Notes: generated from the letters alone by a model not told the origin. 64,000 nucleotides of DNA from JAVBMV01 sp031552145 (GCA_031552145.1 JAVBMV010000008.1:248001-312000), one strand, 5' to 3'. Counted from the first letter of the stretch, positions 53,896 to 62,922 are shown. Program-made: numbers and translations.

Positions 53896-54404
53896 CGATG
53901 CAGCAGGAGAGGAGTGGAGGCCAAGGCCGCTTCGACGCGGTCTTCGCCAAGTATCCAGAGCCGCGGCGGGAATACCTGATCCCGCTTCTGCAAGCAGTGC
54001 AGGAGAGCGAGGGGTTCCTTTCGCGCGAGGCGGTGATCGCCATATCGGCTCGGCTCAATCTTCCGGCGAGCAAGGTCTATGGCGTTGCGACTTTCTATAA
54101 CCAGTTCCGCTTCCAGGCGCAGGGTAAGTTCAACGTCCAGGTCTGCCGCGGCACCGCCTGCCATGTGAAGGGCTCTGCCGACGTTCTCGGCGCGCTGCAG
54201 CGCGCGCTGAGGATCGAGGCCGGCCAGACGACGCGCGACGGGCTCTTCAGCCTGGAGGTCGTCGCCTGTATCGGCGCCTGCGGCCTGGCGCCGGTCATCA
54301 CCGTGGATGGTGAGTTCCACGCCAACATGGCATCCGACAAAATCCAGTCGATCCTCCAGACCTACCGAAGGAAGGCCTCCGATGGCATCGCTCAATCCAA
54401 GTAA
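53892..54404 (+). CDS. hydC: NAD-linked [FeFe]-hydrogenase subunit HydC (NuoE-like)
   Basis: 170 residues. A NuoE-like [2Fe-2S] thioredoxin-fold protein with Cys85/Cys90 (VCRGTAC) and Cys126/Cys130 (VACIGAC). YLIPLLQAVQESEGFLS and SKVYGVATFYNQFRF are family blocks. It feeds electrons between HydB and HydA. The frame is open upstream, but ATG 53892 matches the family N-terminus and overlaps the rex stop. The C-terminus overlaps hydB by 23 bases. Confidence 0.92.
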   Translation: MTMQQERSGGQGRFDAVFAKYPEPRREYLIPLLQAVQESEGFLSREAVIAISARLNLPASKVYGVATFYNQFRFQAQGKFNVQVCRGTACHVKGSADVLGALQRALRIEAGQTTRDGLFSLEVVACIGACGLAPVITVDGEFHANMASDKIQSILQTYRRKASDGIAQSK

Positions 54405-56379
54405 GTGTTGCGACAAGTGCTGGCACTCCTCCGAGAGGCCTTGCCCTCACGTCATCGGCTGCCTCGCGGAGGCGCCGCGCTGTCATGAGTCGCACGAGTG
54501 CACCTGCAACCTGCGCGATCGAAACGCCAAGCTTCGGCGCGATATCGTTGAACGACCAACTATTTACGTGGGCACGGGAAGCTGCGGGCAGGGCGCGGGC
54601 GCGGGCAAGACGCTCGCCGCGATCAAGGAGTGGCTCGCCGACCAGCGCCTCTCGGCCGATGTCGTAGAGGTGGGCTGCATCGGGCTGTGCACCCTGGAGC
54701 CGCTCGTCGACATCCAGCTTTCCGGACGTGCCCGCGTCTGCTTCACGAAGGTGACCGAGGAGAAGGTCCCCGGACTCCTGGACGGCATGCTGCATCAAGG
54801 GCAACCACCGAGCGATAGCGTCGGTTGGCAGTTCCGCAACGTGATGCATCAGCCCTACGACGAGGTTCTCTTCCAGGACAAGCACTCCTTCTTCGCGCCG
54901 CAGACGCGCTGGGTCTTGGCCAACTGCGGCGTCATCGACCCGACATCGATCGAGGAGTACATCGCGCGCGGTGGATATGCGGCCCTCTCGAAGGCAGTGG
55001 GGCAGAGCACGCCGGCCGAGGTGATCGCGCTGGTGGAGAGATCCGGGCTGAGGGGGCGCGGCGGCGGCGGCTTCCCCACCGGCAGCAAGTGGAAGTTCTG
55101 CGCGCAGGAGCAGGGCGAGGAGAAATACCTCATCTGTAATGCCGATGAGGGCGATCCAGGCGCCTTCATGAACCGCGCCGAGATCGAGGGCGATCCGCAC
55201 CGCCTCCTAGAGGGGCTCGCGATCGCCGCCTACGCCATCGGCGCTTCCAAGTCCTACATCTACATCCGCGCCGAGTATCCGCTGGCGATCAAGCGCCTCT
55301 ATGCCGCCATCGATCAGGCCAAGGAGTTGGGGCTATTGGGGCGCAACATCCTCGACTCGGGCTTCAACCTGGAGATCGTCATCAAGCAGGGCGCGGGCGC
55401 CTTCGTCTGCGGCGAGGAGACGGCGCTCATCCACTCGATTGAAGGGCGCCGTGGCATGCCACGCCCGAGACCTCCCTATCCGGCGTCGCGCGGGCTCTTT
55501 GGCAAGCCGACGGTGATCAACAACGTCGAGACGCTCTTCAACATCCCCATCATCATCGAGCGCGGCGCGGAGTGCTTCGCCAGCATCGGAAGCGACAAAG
55601 CGAAGGGAACCAAGGTCTTCGCGCTCTCTGGGAGAGTCGAGCGCGCCGGCCTGGTGGAGGTACCCTATGGCTCGACCATTCGGCAGATTGTCTTCGACGT
55701 CGGGGGCGGGATCCCCGACGGGAAGTCCTTCAAGGCCGTGCAGATCGGCGGCCCTTCCGGTGGCTGCCTTCCGGTGGAGCACCTCGATCTTCCGGTCGAC
55801 TATGACACGATGAAGAGCGCTGGCGCCATCATGGGCTCCGGGGGCTTGGTCGTCATGGATGAGTCGACCTGCATGATCGATCTGGCCAACTTCTTCATGG
55901 ACTTTATCCAGCGCGAGAGCTGCGGGAAGTGCATCCCTTGTCGCGAGGGGACCCGCAGAATGTTGGAGATCCTTGGATCGCTCTCCAAGGGGCGCAGGGG
56001 TGAGAAGGAGCTAGATGCGCTTTCTCGCTTCAAAGGGGTGATGCAGCTGCGGCAGCTGGCGGAGGTGATCAAGGACACCAGTCTCTGCGGTTTGGGTCAG
56101 TCGGCGCCCAACCCCGTGCTCTCGACGCTCCGATATTTCAGAGAGGAGTATGAGGCTCATCTCTTTGAACGGCGCTGTCCCGCCGGTGTGTGCAAGGAGA
56201 TGCTCACCTACACCATCGACGAGCCACGTTGCCCGGGATGTGGCACCTGCCTCCGGGCCTGCCCCAGCGGCGCCATCGCCGGTTCGCCAAAGCACGCTCA
56301 CTCCATCAACCAAGACAAGTGCACCGCCTGCGGCAGCTGCGCCGAGGTCTGCCGGTTCAACGCCGTTCAGGTCGCATAA
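54382..56379 (+). CDS. hydB: NAD-linked [FeFe]-hydrogenase subunit HydB (NuoF-like flavoprotein)
   Basis: 665 residues. N-terminal Cys/His-rich extension (about 1-45, starting SKCCDKC), then a thioredoxin-like [2Fe-2S] domain (GTGSCGQGAG, VGCIGLC), then the NuoF core binding FMN and NADH (RGRGGGGFPTGSKW, CNADEGDPGAF, GAGAFVCGEETALI) and ESCGKCIPCREGT for a 4Fe-4S cluster. The C-terminus adds two 4Fe-4S ferredoxin motifs (CPGCGTCLRACP, CTACGSCAEVC). The organisation matches HydB of trimeric NAD(H)-linked hydrogenases, possibly electron-bifurcating. The N-terminal extension is unusual as far as I can judge. Confidence 0.94.
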   Translation: MASLNPSKCCDKCWHSSERPCPHVIGCLAEAPRCHESHECTCNLRDRNAKLRRDIVERPTIYVGTGSCGQGAGAGKTLAAIKEWLADQRLSADVVEVGCIGLCTLEPLVDIQLSGRARVCFTKVTEEKVPGLLDGMLHQGQPPSDSVGWQFRNVMHQPYDEVLFQDKHSFFAPQTRWVLANCGVIDPTSIEEYIARGGYAALSKAVGQSTPAEVIALVERSGLRGRGGGGFPTGSKWKFCAQEQGEEKYLICNADEGDPGAFMNRAEIEGDPHRLLEGLAIAAYAIGASKSYIYIRAEYPLAIKRLYAAIDQAKELGLLGRNILDSGFNLEIVIKQGAGAFVCGEETALIHSIEGRRGMPRPRPPYPASRGLFGKPTVINNVETLFNIPIIIERGAECFASIGSDKAKGTKVFALSGRVERAGLVEVPYGSTIRQIVFDVGGGIPDGKSFKAVQIGGPSGGCLPVEHLDLPVDYDTMKSAGAIMGSGGLVVMDESTCMIDLANFFMDFIQRESCGKCIPCREGTRRMLEILGSLSKGRRGEKELDALSRFKGVMQLRQLAEVIKDTSLCGLGQSAPNPVLSTLRYFREEYEAHLFERRCPAGVCKEMLTYTIDEPRCPGCGTCLRACPSGAIAGSPKHAHSINQDKCTACGSCAEVCRFNAVQVA

Positions 56380-56390
56380 GGAGACTCGGG

Positions 56391-58112
56391 ATGTTTCAGA
56401 TAGAGGTAAACGGCAGATCCATAGAAGCCAATCCCGGCGAGACGCTGTTGGACGCGATCAGGCGCGCCGGAATCAGAGTGCCCACCCTGTGCAAGATGGA
56501 GGGGCTTCTCCCGACGGGCGCCTGTCGGCTCTGCGTGGTGGAGGTGGAGGGGGCTCCCTCGCTGGTGCCTAGCTGTGCCTTCCCGGTGCGCGAGGGGTTG
56601 AAGGTAAAGACCCATTCCACCCGGGCGGTTCAGGCGCGCAAGACCATCATCGAGCTCCTGCTCTCCAACCACCCCGACGATTGTCTCTATTGCTCGGCCA
56701 ACGCGAACTGCGATCTGCGCGGGCTCGCGGCCGAGCTCGGCGTTCGGGAGCGGCGCTTCTCCTGCAAGCGCGAGTCACATGCCATAGACTCCTCCAGCCC
56801 ATCGATCGTACGCGATCCGGCCAAGTGCATCCTCTGCGGCAAGTGCGTCAGATGCTGCGAGGAGGTGCAGGGCGTCGCCTGCCTCGACTTCATTGGACGA
56901 GGCTCGAAGACCCACATCGGTACGGTCTTCGATCAAGGACTTAACGTCTCGAGCTGTATCAACTGTGGGCAGTGCATTTTGGTCTGCCCGACGGGCGCGC
57001 TCACCGAGAGCAGCCACCTCCGCCCGCTCTTCGAGGCGCTCGCCGATCCCCAGACGCTTGTGGCGGTCGAGGTGGCTCCGGCGGTCTCCGTGTCGCTGGG
57101 CGAACTCTTCGGCGTGAGGCCCGGCGTCGACGTCGCTGGCGCGCTCAATGGCGCGCTCAGGGCCCTCGGCTTCGACCGCGTCTTCGACACGGGCTTCTCC
57201 GCCGACCTTACCATCATGGAGGAGGCCGCGGAGCTGGTGCAGCGCGTCTCGAGCGGTGGCGCACTGCCTATGATGACCAGCTGCTCGCCAGGCTGGATCA
57301 AGTTTGTAGAGCAGTTCTATCCGGAGTTCATCCCTAACCTCTCGACCTGCAAGAGCCCGCAGCAGATGCTCGGCGCGGTGGTGAAGAGCTACTTCGCGAA
57401 GCGCGAGGGAATCGCGCCTTCCAAGATCTTCATGGTCTCGGTCATGCCCTGCACCGCCAAGAAGTTCGAGGCGAGCCGCGCGGAGATGGTGCATGGCGAG
57501 GTCGCCGATGTCGATCTGGTGCTCACGACGCGCGAGCTGGCCAATGTGCTCAAGATGCGCGGCATCGATCTGGCCACCTGCGATCCAGAGGGGGCCGACT
57601 CTCCCTTTGGCGAGCGGACCAGCGCGGGCAAGCTCTTCGGGGCGACCGGCGGCGTTATGGAGGCCGCCATCAGGACCGCCTATTGGATGCTCACTGGAAA
57701 GGAGTTGGAGGAGCTGAAGGTAACGGCCGTGCGCGGGCTCGATGGCATCAAGGAGGCGACGCTCGACATCGCCGGCACTCAAGTGAGCGTCGCGGTCGCG
57801 AGCAGCCTTGCCAAGGCGCGGCAACTTCTCGAGGATGTGAAGGCGGGCAGGAAGAACCTACACTTCATCGAGGTCATGACCTGTCCGGGCGGCTGTATCG
57901 CGGGAGGCGGCCAGCCCCATGGCACCGACCTCGACGCGGTCAAGGCACGCATGCAAGCGCTCTATAAGATCGATCAGAACGAGGCGGTGCGGACCTCGCA
58001 CAGCAACGTCTCGGTCCAGCGCCTCTATGCGGAGTTCCTCGAGAAACCCCTGAGCGAGAAGAGTCACCACTTGCTCCACACCCACTACGCGCCAAGAGAC
58101 GTGGTCCGCTAG
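56391..58112 (+). CDS. hydA: [FeFe]-hydrogenase catalytic subunit HydA
   Basis: 573 residues. N-terminal [2Fe-2S], a His-Cys 4Fe-4S site (HPDDCLYCSANANC), two 4Fe-4S (CILCGKCVRCC; CINCGQCILVCP), then the H-cluster domain. Motif L1 reads TSCSPGW (Cys298, Ser299), L2 VMPCTAKKFE (Cys354) and L3 EVMTCPGGCIAGGG (Cys498, Cys502). The C-terminal small-subunit-like part ends HHLLHTHYAPR. It reduces protons or oxidises H2. ATG 56391 follows AAGGAG. The Ser at L1 is noted under findings. Confidence 0.95.
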   Translation: MFQIEVNGRSIEANPGETLLDAIRRAGIRVPTLCKMEGLLPTGACRLCVVEVEGAPSLVPSCAFPVREGLKVKTHSTRAVQARKTIIELLLSNHPDDCLYCSANANCDLRGLAAELGVRERRFSCKRESHAIDSSSPSIVRDPAKCILCGKCVRCCEEVQGVACLDFIGRGSKTHIGTVFDQGLNVSSCINCGQCILVCPTGALTESSHLRPLFEALADPQTLVAVEVAPAVSVSLGELFGVRPGVDVAGALNGALRALGFDRVFDTGFSADLTIMEEAAELVQRVSSGGALPMMTSCSPGWIKFVEQFYPEFIPNLSTCKSPQQMLGAVVKSYFAKREGIAPSKIFMVSVMPCTAKKFEASRAEMVHGEVADVDLVLTTRELANVLKMRGIDLATCDPEGADSPFGERTSAGKLFGATGGVMEAAIRTAYWMLTGKELEELKVTAVRGLDGIKEATLDIAGTQVSVAVASSLAKARQLLEDVKAGRKNLHFIEVMTCPGGCIAGGGQPHGTDLDAVKARMQALYKIDQNEAVRTSHSNVSVQRLYAEFLEKPLSEKSHHLLHTHYAPRDVVR

Positions 58113-58121
58113 GAGATGACG

Positions 58122-58520
58122 ATGACCCAAAACCTTACAGAGAAGAGGGTGTTGCTGGTCGACGGCGATCCCGACTCGGCCAGCGCTACCCGGACTATCC
58201 TCGAGGGCGCAAATTTCGCCGTGACCACGGCGGATTCGCTGGCGACGGCAGAGAAGGCGCTCGCCGAATGCCGGCCCGACTTGGTCGTCGCGAGCGCCAT
58301 GCTCGACATCTCGGATGGAGGCTTCGTGCTCGCCCACAGAGTAAAGAAGCGAGATCCCCGAACCCCCGTCCTGCTGCTCTCGGCCATCAAGGGCAAGATG
58401 GGCTTCGAGATCACCTCCGAAACACCCGAGGATCGGGCCTGGACCAAGGCCGACGCCATGCTCGAGAACCCCTTCCGGGACGAGCAGCTGATCCGCGAAG
58501 CGACGCGGCTCTGTAGGTAA
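58122..58520 (+). CDS. receiver-like protein lacking phosphoacceptor Asp
   Basis: 132 residues. A CheY-like fold: KRVLLVDGDPDSASAT, LVVASAMLDISDGGF, TPVLLLSAIKGK. The position of the phosphoacceptor Asp is Ser58 and the conserved Lys of the KPF turn is Asn116 (LENPF). It also has an insertion after the fourth strand (GKMGFEITSETPED). Probably a pseudo-receiver. Start 58122 has AGGAG six bases upstream; 58116 is an alternative. It is the last gene of the rex-hydCBA operon, so its role may be linked to hydrogenase control or assembly. Confidence 0.75.
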   Translation: MTQNLTEKRVLLVDGDPDSASATRTILEGANFAVTTADSLATAEKALAECRPDLVVASAMLDISDGGFVLAHRVKKRDPRTPVLLLSAIKGKMGFEITSETPEDRAWTKADAMLENPFRDEQLIREATRLCR

Positions 58521-58628
58521 ACAGTACGCTGTAGCGTGGAGGCCCGCCGCGGCGAGTGCGAACGCGCTTGCCGGGAGCGGGCCTCTCCAGCAAGATGCGC
58601 CGCGAACGCCTCTTCCTGGAGCGAAACA

Positions 58629-60686
58629 GTGACCCGCACCCTCGTAACCAGCGCGCTGCCCTACGCGAACGGCAGCATCCACCTCGGCCACTTGGTCGAG
58701 TATGTCCAGACCGACATCTATGTGCGCTTTCTGCGCTCCTGCGGCGAGGAGGCGATCTACCTCTGCGCCGACGACACCCACGGCACCCCCATCGAGATCA
58801 AGGCGCGCCAGATGGGCATCTCGCCCGAGGCGCTTGTGGCGGGGATCGGGGAGGAGCACCGGCGCGACTTCGGCGGCTTCGACATCTCCTTCGATCACTT
58901 CGACTCGACCAACTCGGACGAGAACCGCGCCTTCGTCGAGCAGATCTTCGACCGGCTGCTGAAGGCGGGGCACATCGAGAAGCGGCCGCTAGAGCTCAAC
59001 TACTGCGAGAAGGATCGCCGCTTCCTCCCCGATCGCTTCGTGCTGGGCACCTGCCCCAAGTGTGGCGCCCCCGATCAGTATGGCGACGTCTGCGAAAAAT
59101 GCGGCGCGACCTACGCCCCCACGGAGCTGAAGGAGGCGCGCTGCGCGCTCTGCTCCACCGCGCCCGTGCGGCGCAGCTCCGATCACTACTTCTTCCGATT
59201 GGAGCACTTCGCCGAGTTCCTCAACGAGTGGAGCGCGACGCCGGGTGTGCTCGATCCCGCGGTCCGCAACAACCTGATGGGCGGTTGGCTCGGGACCGGC
59301 CTCGCCGACTGGTGCGTCAGCCGCGACAGCCCCTATTTCGGCTTCCTCATCCCCGGCGAGCAGGAGAAATACTTCTACGTCTGGATGGACGCACCCATTG
59401 GATATATCGGCACCACAGAGCGCTTCCTCGCGGGACGAGGCGGCAAGGCGCTGGACTACTGGGCCCAAGAGGCCGACGCGCGAATCGTCCATGTCATCGG
59501 CAAGGACATCCTCAACTTCCACGCGCTCTTCTGGCCCGCCCTCCTGCGCGGGGCGGAACTCAAGGTCCCCTCGCAGCTCGTCGTCCACGGGATGCTCACG
59601 ATCAACGGTTCGAAGATGTCGAAGGCGCGGGGCACCTTCATCACCGCTCGCCAGTATCTCGACCTGCTCGATCCCAGCTACTTGCGCTACTTCTACGCCG
59701 CCAACCTGGGCCCCTCGCCCGAGGATCTCGACCTTTCGCTGAAGGAGTTCAGGCTCAAGGTGAACGCCGAGCTGGTGAACAACCTCGGCAACCTCTGCAA
59801 CCGCTCGCTCTCCATCCTGGCTACGAGGCTGGAGGGGAGGCTCTCCGCGCAGCGTGACGAGGCGCTGCTCGCGGACGCGCGCTCCGTCGCGGGCGTGGCG
59901 CGCGCGGCCTTCTCTCGCCTGGAGTATCGGGCCGCGCTGCGCGCCATCGTCGAGCTGGGCGAGCGCATCAACAAGTTCATCCAGGATACGCGCCCCTGGG
60001 AGAAGGTGGCCTCCGCGCCGGAGGAGGCGCGGCGCGATCTCTCCACCGTGGCGGAGATCGCCTGGATGATCGCGGGAATGCTCGCCCCGGTCGTTCCGCG
60101 CTTCTCGGAGGCGCTCTGCGAACAGTTGGGAGTCGCGGCACCCAGCTACAAAGAGCTCACCTCGGGCGCGCCCTCGAGCTTCCCGAAGGTTCACACCATC
60201 GGCACGCCCAAGCCGCTCATCGCGCGTCTGGAAGAGGCGATTGTCTCGAAGCTGGTCGTGACGCAGGCGCCTCCCGCCGAGGTCGCCCCCTCGAAAAAGA
60301 CGGCGCCGCCATCCGCCGCGCCCGCCTCCAATGATGCCACGGTCGCCAAGGCGGAGGGACTGGCGACCTACGATGACTTCTGCAAGATCGAACTTCGGGT
60401 AGGGCAGGTGCTGCACGCCGAGAGAGTTCCCAAATCGGACAAGCTGCTGAAGCTCTCCGTCGACCTGGGGGAGGGGATACCGCGGACCATCGCCGCGGGC
60501 ATCGCCGAGGCCGTCGCGCCCGAGCAGCTCGTCGGCAGGAGGGTGGCCGTAGTGGCCAACCTCGCGCCCCGCACCATCCGAGGGATCGAGTCGCGGGGCA
60601 TGCTCCTCGCTGCGGGAGAGCCAGGCAAGGGCTTCGCCCTCCTCGACGTCCCTGGCGAGCTCGTCCCAGGCTCGGTGATCCGATGA
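58629..60686 (+). CDS. metG: methionyl-tRNA synthetase
   Basis: 685 residues. GTG 58629 is preferred: GGAG eight bases before and the conserved VTSALPYANGSIHLGH start. Class I motifs: HLGH near residue 20 and KMSKA at 329-333. Zinc knuckle CPKCG...CEKCG and CALC in the connective region. The C-terminal 110 residues are a Trbp111-like tRNA-binding OB domain (FCKIELRVGQVLHAERV, GIESRGMLL). Stop overlaps the next gene's ATG. Confidence 0.96.
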   Translation: MTRTLVTSALPYANGSIHLGHLVEYVQTDIYVRFLRSCGEEAIYLCADDTHGTPIEIKARQMGISPEALVAGIGEEHRRDFGGFDISFDHFDSTNSDENRAFVEQIFDRLLKAGHIEKRPLELNYCEKDRRFLPDRFVLGTCPKCGAPDQYGDVCEKCGATYAPTELKEARCALCSTAPVRRSSDHYFFRLEHFAEFLNEWSATPGVLDPAVRNNLMGGWLGTGLADWCVSRDSPYFGFLIPGEQEKYFYVWMDAPIGYIGTTERFLAGRGGKALDYWAQEADARIVHVIGKDILNFHALFWPALLRGAELKVPSQLVVHGMLTINGSKMSKARGTFITARQYLDLLDPSYLRYFYAANLGPSPEDLDLSLKEFRLKVNAELVNNLGNLCNRSLSILATRLEGRLSAQRDEALLADARSVAGVARAAFSRLEYRAALRAIVELGERINKFIQDTRPWEKVASAPEEARRDLSTVAEIAWMIAGMLAPVVPRFSEALCEQLGVAAPSYKELTSGAPSSFPKVHTIGTPKPLIARLEEAIVSKLVVTQAPPAEVAPSKKTAPPSAAPASNDATVAKAEGLATYDDFCKIELRVGQVLHAERVPKSDKLLKLSVDLGEGIPRTIAAGIAEAVAPEQLVGRRVAVVANLAPRTIRGIESRGMLLAAGEPGKGFALLDVPGELVPGSVIR

Positions 60687-61714
60687 GCGCGCGCGCGCCC
60701 TCTTCTCCATTCGGCGAACCGAACCTCTCGGAGTTGGAGCGGGCGCTGGGCGAGGCCTGCCGCGCCTTCGGTACGCTCTCCCCTTCGGACCGGAGGGAGG
60801 CGCAGCGCATCATGCTGGAGTTGGCAGCGCAGCCAGAGTTGCGCGAGCAGGCGCGCGCGCTGCTCGGGCCGCTCGTCGAACACGCCGAGCACTACGTGCG
60901 CACCAAAGCGTTGATGGCGCTCGGCGCCGCCGTGGGAGAGGAGGCGCTTCCTCTCATCGCGCGCGAGGCGGAAGGGGCGCCGGCTGCGGAAGATCCCGGG
61001 CTGCGCTGCGATCTGGCGGCCGCCGCATCCCGCGCGGGGCCCGCGGCACAACCCCTCCTCGAACGTTTCCTGCGCGACTCTTTTCAGGAGGTGCGGTTCG
61101 AGGCGGCGCTCGCTCTCGCGAGGCAGGGGAGCGGGGCAGGAAGGTTCGAGCTGGAGGAGGCGCTGCGCGAGCCGCGCATCCGGCTGGAGGCGCTCTGGGC
61201 GCTGCGCGAGCTGCGAGATACCCGCTCTGTCGAGCCGCTGTTGCGCCTCTATAATAAGTGGATGCTTCCAGCCTTCGACAGGACCGCGGCAGCCTGCGCA
61301 TTGGCTCGATGTGGCTCGAAGGTGGGACTCGACCATCTGCTCTCGCGCCTTGCCGCCAAGAAAGGCGACGACCGTGGCATGGCCATCGCCGAGGCCGTCG
61401 AACTGGGCCTGAACGAAGCAATCGAGCCACTGGAGGCGCTCATCGAGCGGCGAGACCTGCTCTTCACCGGCGCCGCCGCGCGCGCGCTAGCGATGCTCGC
61501 GCCCGACCAATGCGGACCATTGCTGTCGCAAATAGCGCTCGGCTCGGAGCACGATGACGAGACTCGGCTCGACGTCATCGAAGGATTGGCGGAGTCTCAG
61601 GCGCCGCAGGCGCGCCTCGTCTTGGAACAGATCGCGATACAGTTGGCCCCCGAGGAGCCGCTGGCTCTGCGCGCCAAAAGGTTGCTGGGCGATGAGGGGA
61701 GCGCGCTTGGCTGA
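60683..61714 (+). CDS. HEAT-repeat protein
   Basis: 343 residues, almost entirely helical pairs of the HEAT type (for example HYVRTKALMALGAAVGEEALP; VRFEAALALARQGSG; LEALWALRELRDTRSVEPLL). Such proteins act as adaptors; partner unknown. ATG overlaps the metG stop. The end overlaps the tatD start by 23 bases. The last repeat region is followed by an acidic/polar tail. Confidence 0.75.
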   Translation: MSARAPSSPFGEPNLSELERALGEACRAFGTLSPSDRREAQRIMLELAAQPELREQARALLGPLVEHAEHYVRTKALMALGAAVGEEALPLIAREAEGAPAAEDPGLRCDLAAAASRAGPAAQPLLERFLRDSFQEVRFEAALALARQGSGAGRFELEEALREPRIRLEALWALRELRDTRSVEPLLRLYNKWMLPAFDRTAAACALARCGSKVGLDHLLSRLAAKKGDDRGMAIAEAVELGLNEAIEPLEALIERRDLLFTGAAARALAMLAPDQCGPLLSQIALGSEHDDETRLDVIEGLAESQAPQARLVLEQIAIQLAPEEPLALRAKRLLGDEGSALG

Positions 61715-62498
61715 TTTGCTCCCTCATTCGCTCATCGATGCCCACTGCCATCTGGATGACTTCGACGAGCCTCTGGCGGTCCTGGAGAGGGCGCGCGCAG
61801 CCGGCGTGAAGCGGGTGATCGCCAACGGCCTCTGGCGCGGCTCCAAGGAACGTTTCGGTCCAGCACTTGCGCTCGCCGAGTCGTACCCCGATCGAGTTTC
61901 GGCCACGGTCGGCATCCACCCTCACGACGCCGCCGAGGTGACCCCCGAGGTGGAGGCCGAGGCGAGCGCGCTCGCCGAGCGCTCCGCCATCGTGGCCATC
62001 GGAGAGACGGGGCTCGACTATCACTACGATCATTCTCCCAGGGAGCAGCAGCGCGAGCGCTTCAGGTGGCACATCGCGCTGGCGAGGCGCGTCAAGAAGC
62101 CGTTGGTGCTCCATGTAAGAGAGGCTGATGAGGCAGCGGCGCAGCTCTTGCGAGAAGAGCGCGCGCACGAGCTGGGCGGCCAGGTCCACTGCTTCAGCGC
62201 GGGAGAGCATGCCGCGAGGCGCTACCTCGACCTCGGCTTTCATCTCTCCTTCTCGGGGGTGCTCACCTTCAAGACAGCGGAAGAGCTGAGGGGGGCTGCG
62301 CGCTATACCCCTCTCGACAGGCTGCTCGTCGAGACCGACAGCCCCTACCTTGCGCCCGTACCCTTCAGGGGGAAGCGATGTGAACCCGCCTATGTCGTGG
62401 AGACCGCGAAGCTGCTCGCCAAGCTCCACGATCTCCCCTTCGAGACGATCGCGCGGCTCACCACCGAGAACGCGGAGCGGCTCTTCTCGCTGTCATAG
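61692..62498 (+). CDS. tatD: TatD-family metal-dependent hydrolase
   Basis: About 268 residues. TIM-barrel motifs: LIDAHCHLDDFD (HxH), VGIHPHDA, IGETGLDYHYDHS, LHVREADEAA, QVHCFSAGEHA and LLVETDSPYLAP. A 3'-exonuclease or DNase acting on DNA; cytoplasmic. TTG 61707, preceded by GAGGGGAG, is an alternative start. It overlaps the HEAT gene. Four bases separate its stop from the convergent holin-X gene. Confidence 0.92.
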   Translation: MRGARLADLLPHSLIDAHCHLDDFDEPLAVLERARAAGVKRVIANGLWRGSKERFGPALALAESYPDRVSATVGIHPHDAAEVTPEVEAEASALAERSAIVAIGETGLDYHYDHSPREQQRERFRWHIALARRVKKPLVLHVREADEAAAQLLREERAHELGGQVHCFSAGEHAARRYLDLGFHLSFSGVLTFKTAEELRGAARYTPLDRLLVETDSPYLAPVPFRGKRCEPAYVVETAKLLAKLHDLPFETIARLTTENAERLFSLS

Positions 62499-62502
62499 CT
62501 GC

Positions 62503-62844
62503 TCAGGCGTGCGGCTTCCTCCGACCCAAGAGGAGCAGGAGGAGCCCCAGCAGCAGGTTGAAGACTGCGCCCACACCGAAGGCCACCCAGAGCGGGAGGC
62601 GCTCCGAGAGGAGCACGGCCAACGCGATCCAGGCGAGTAGATAGCCCAAAATTATGAAGGGAAGGCCGGTCAGTTCCAGAACGAAGTGGTGCAGGTGCGC
62701 CTTTATCTCGCCCACGAGCTCACGCTTCGCGAGGGCGAGATGATCGCGCCAGAAATGCGCGAGCATTCCGGAGAACGCGCGAAACGCCCTGCGCACCGAC
62801 TCTCCGCTTCTCTCTTCTCTCTCTCCACAACCGTTCTGGGGCAC
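62503..62844 (-). CDS. phage-holin-X-like (DUF1469) membrane protein
   Basis: 113 residues. Two hydrophobic segments (GLPFIILGYLLAWIALAVLL; LWVAFGVGAVFNLLLGLLLLLL) with an amphipathic, charged N-terminus, matching the small Act_holin/DUF1469 family. Not a phage gene here. GTG start has AAGGAG upstream; Met27 is alternative. Downstream of tatA on the same strand. Confidence 0.7.
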   Translation of the reverse strand: MPQNGCGEREERSGESVRRAFRAFSGMLAHFWRDHLALAKRELVGEIKAHLHHFVLELTGLPFIILGYLLAWIALAVLLSERLPLWVAFGVGAVFNLLLGLLLLLLGRRKPHA

Positions 62845-62922
62845 GCACGCTCCTTCCGCCGCTGCGTCGCGGAGAGTTAAATGTGGCCTCTCCAGCGTCG
62901 ATGAGCAGAAGGAACGAGACCT

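Noticed and set aside
56190..56390. Upstream extension of the hydA frame
   Set aside because: It runs through the end of hydB; the conserved HydA N-terminus and an AAGGAG site place the start at 56391.
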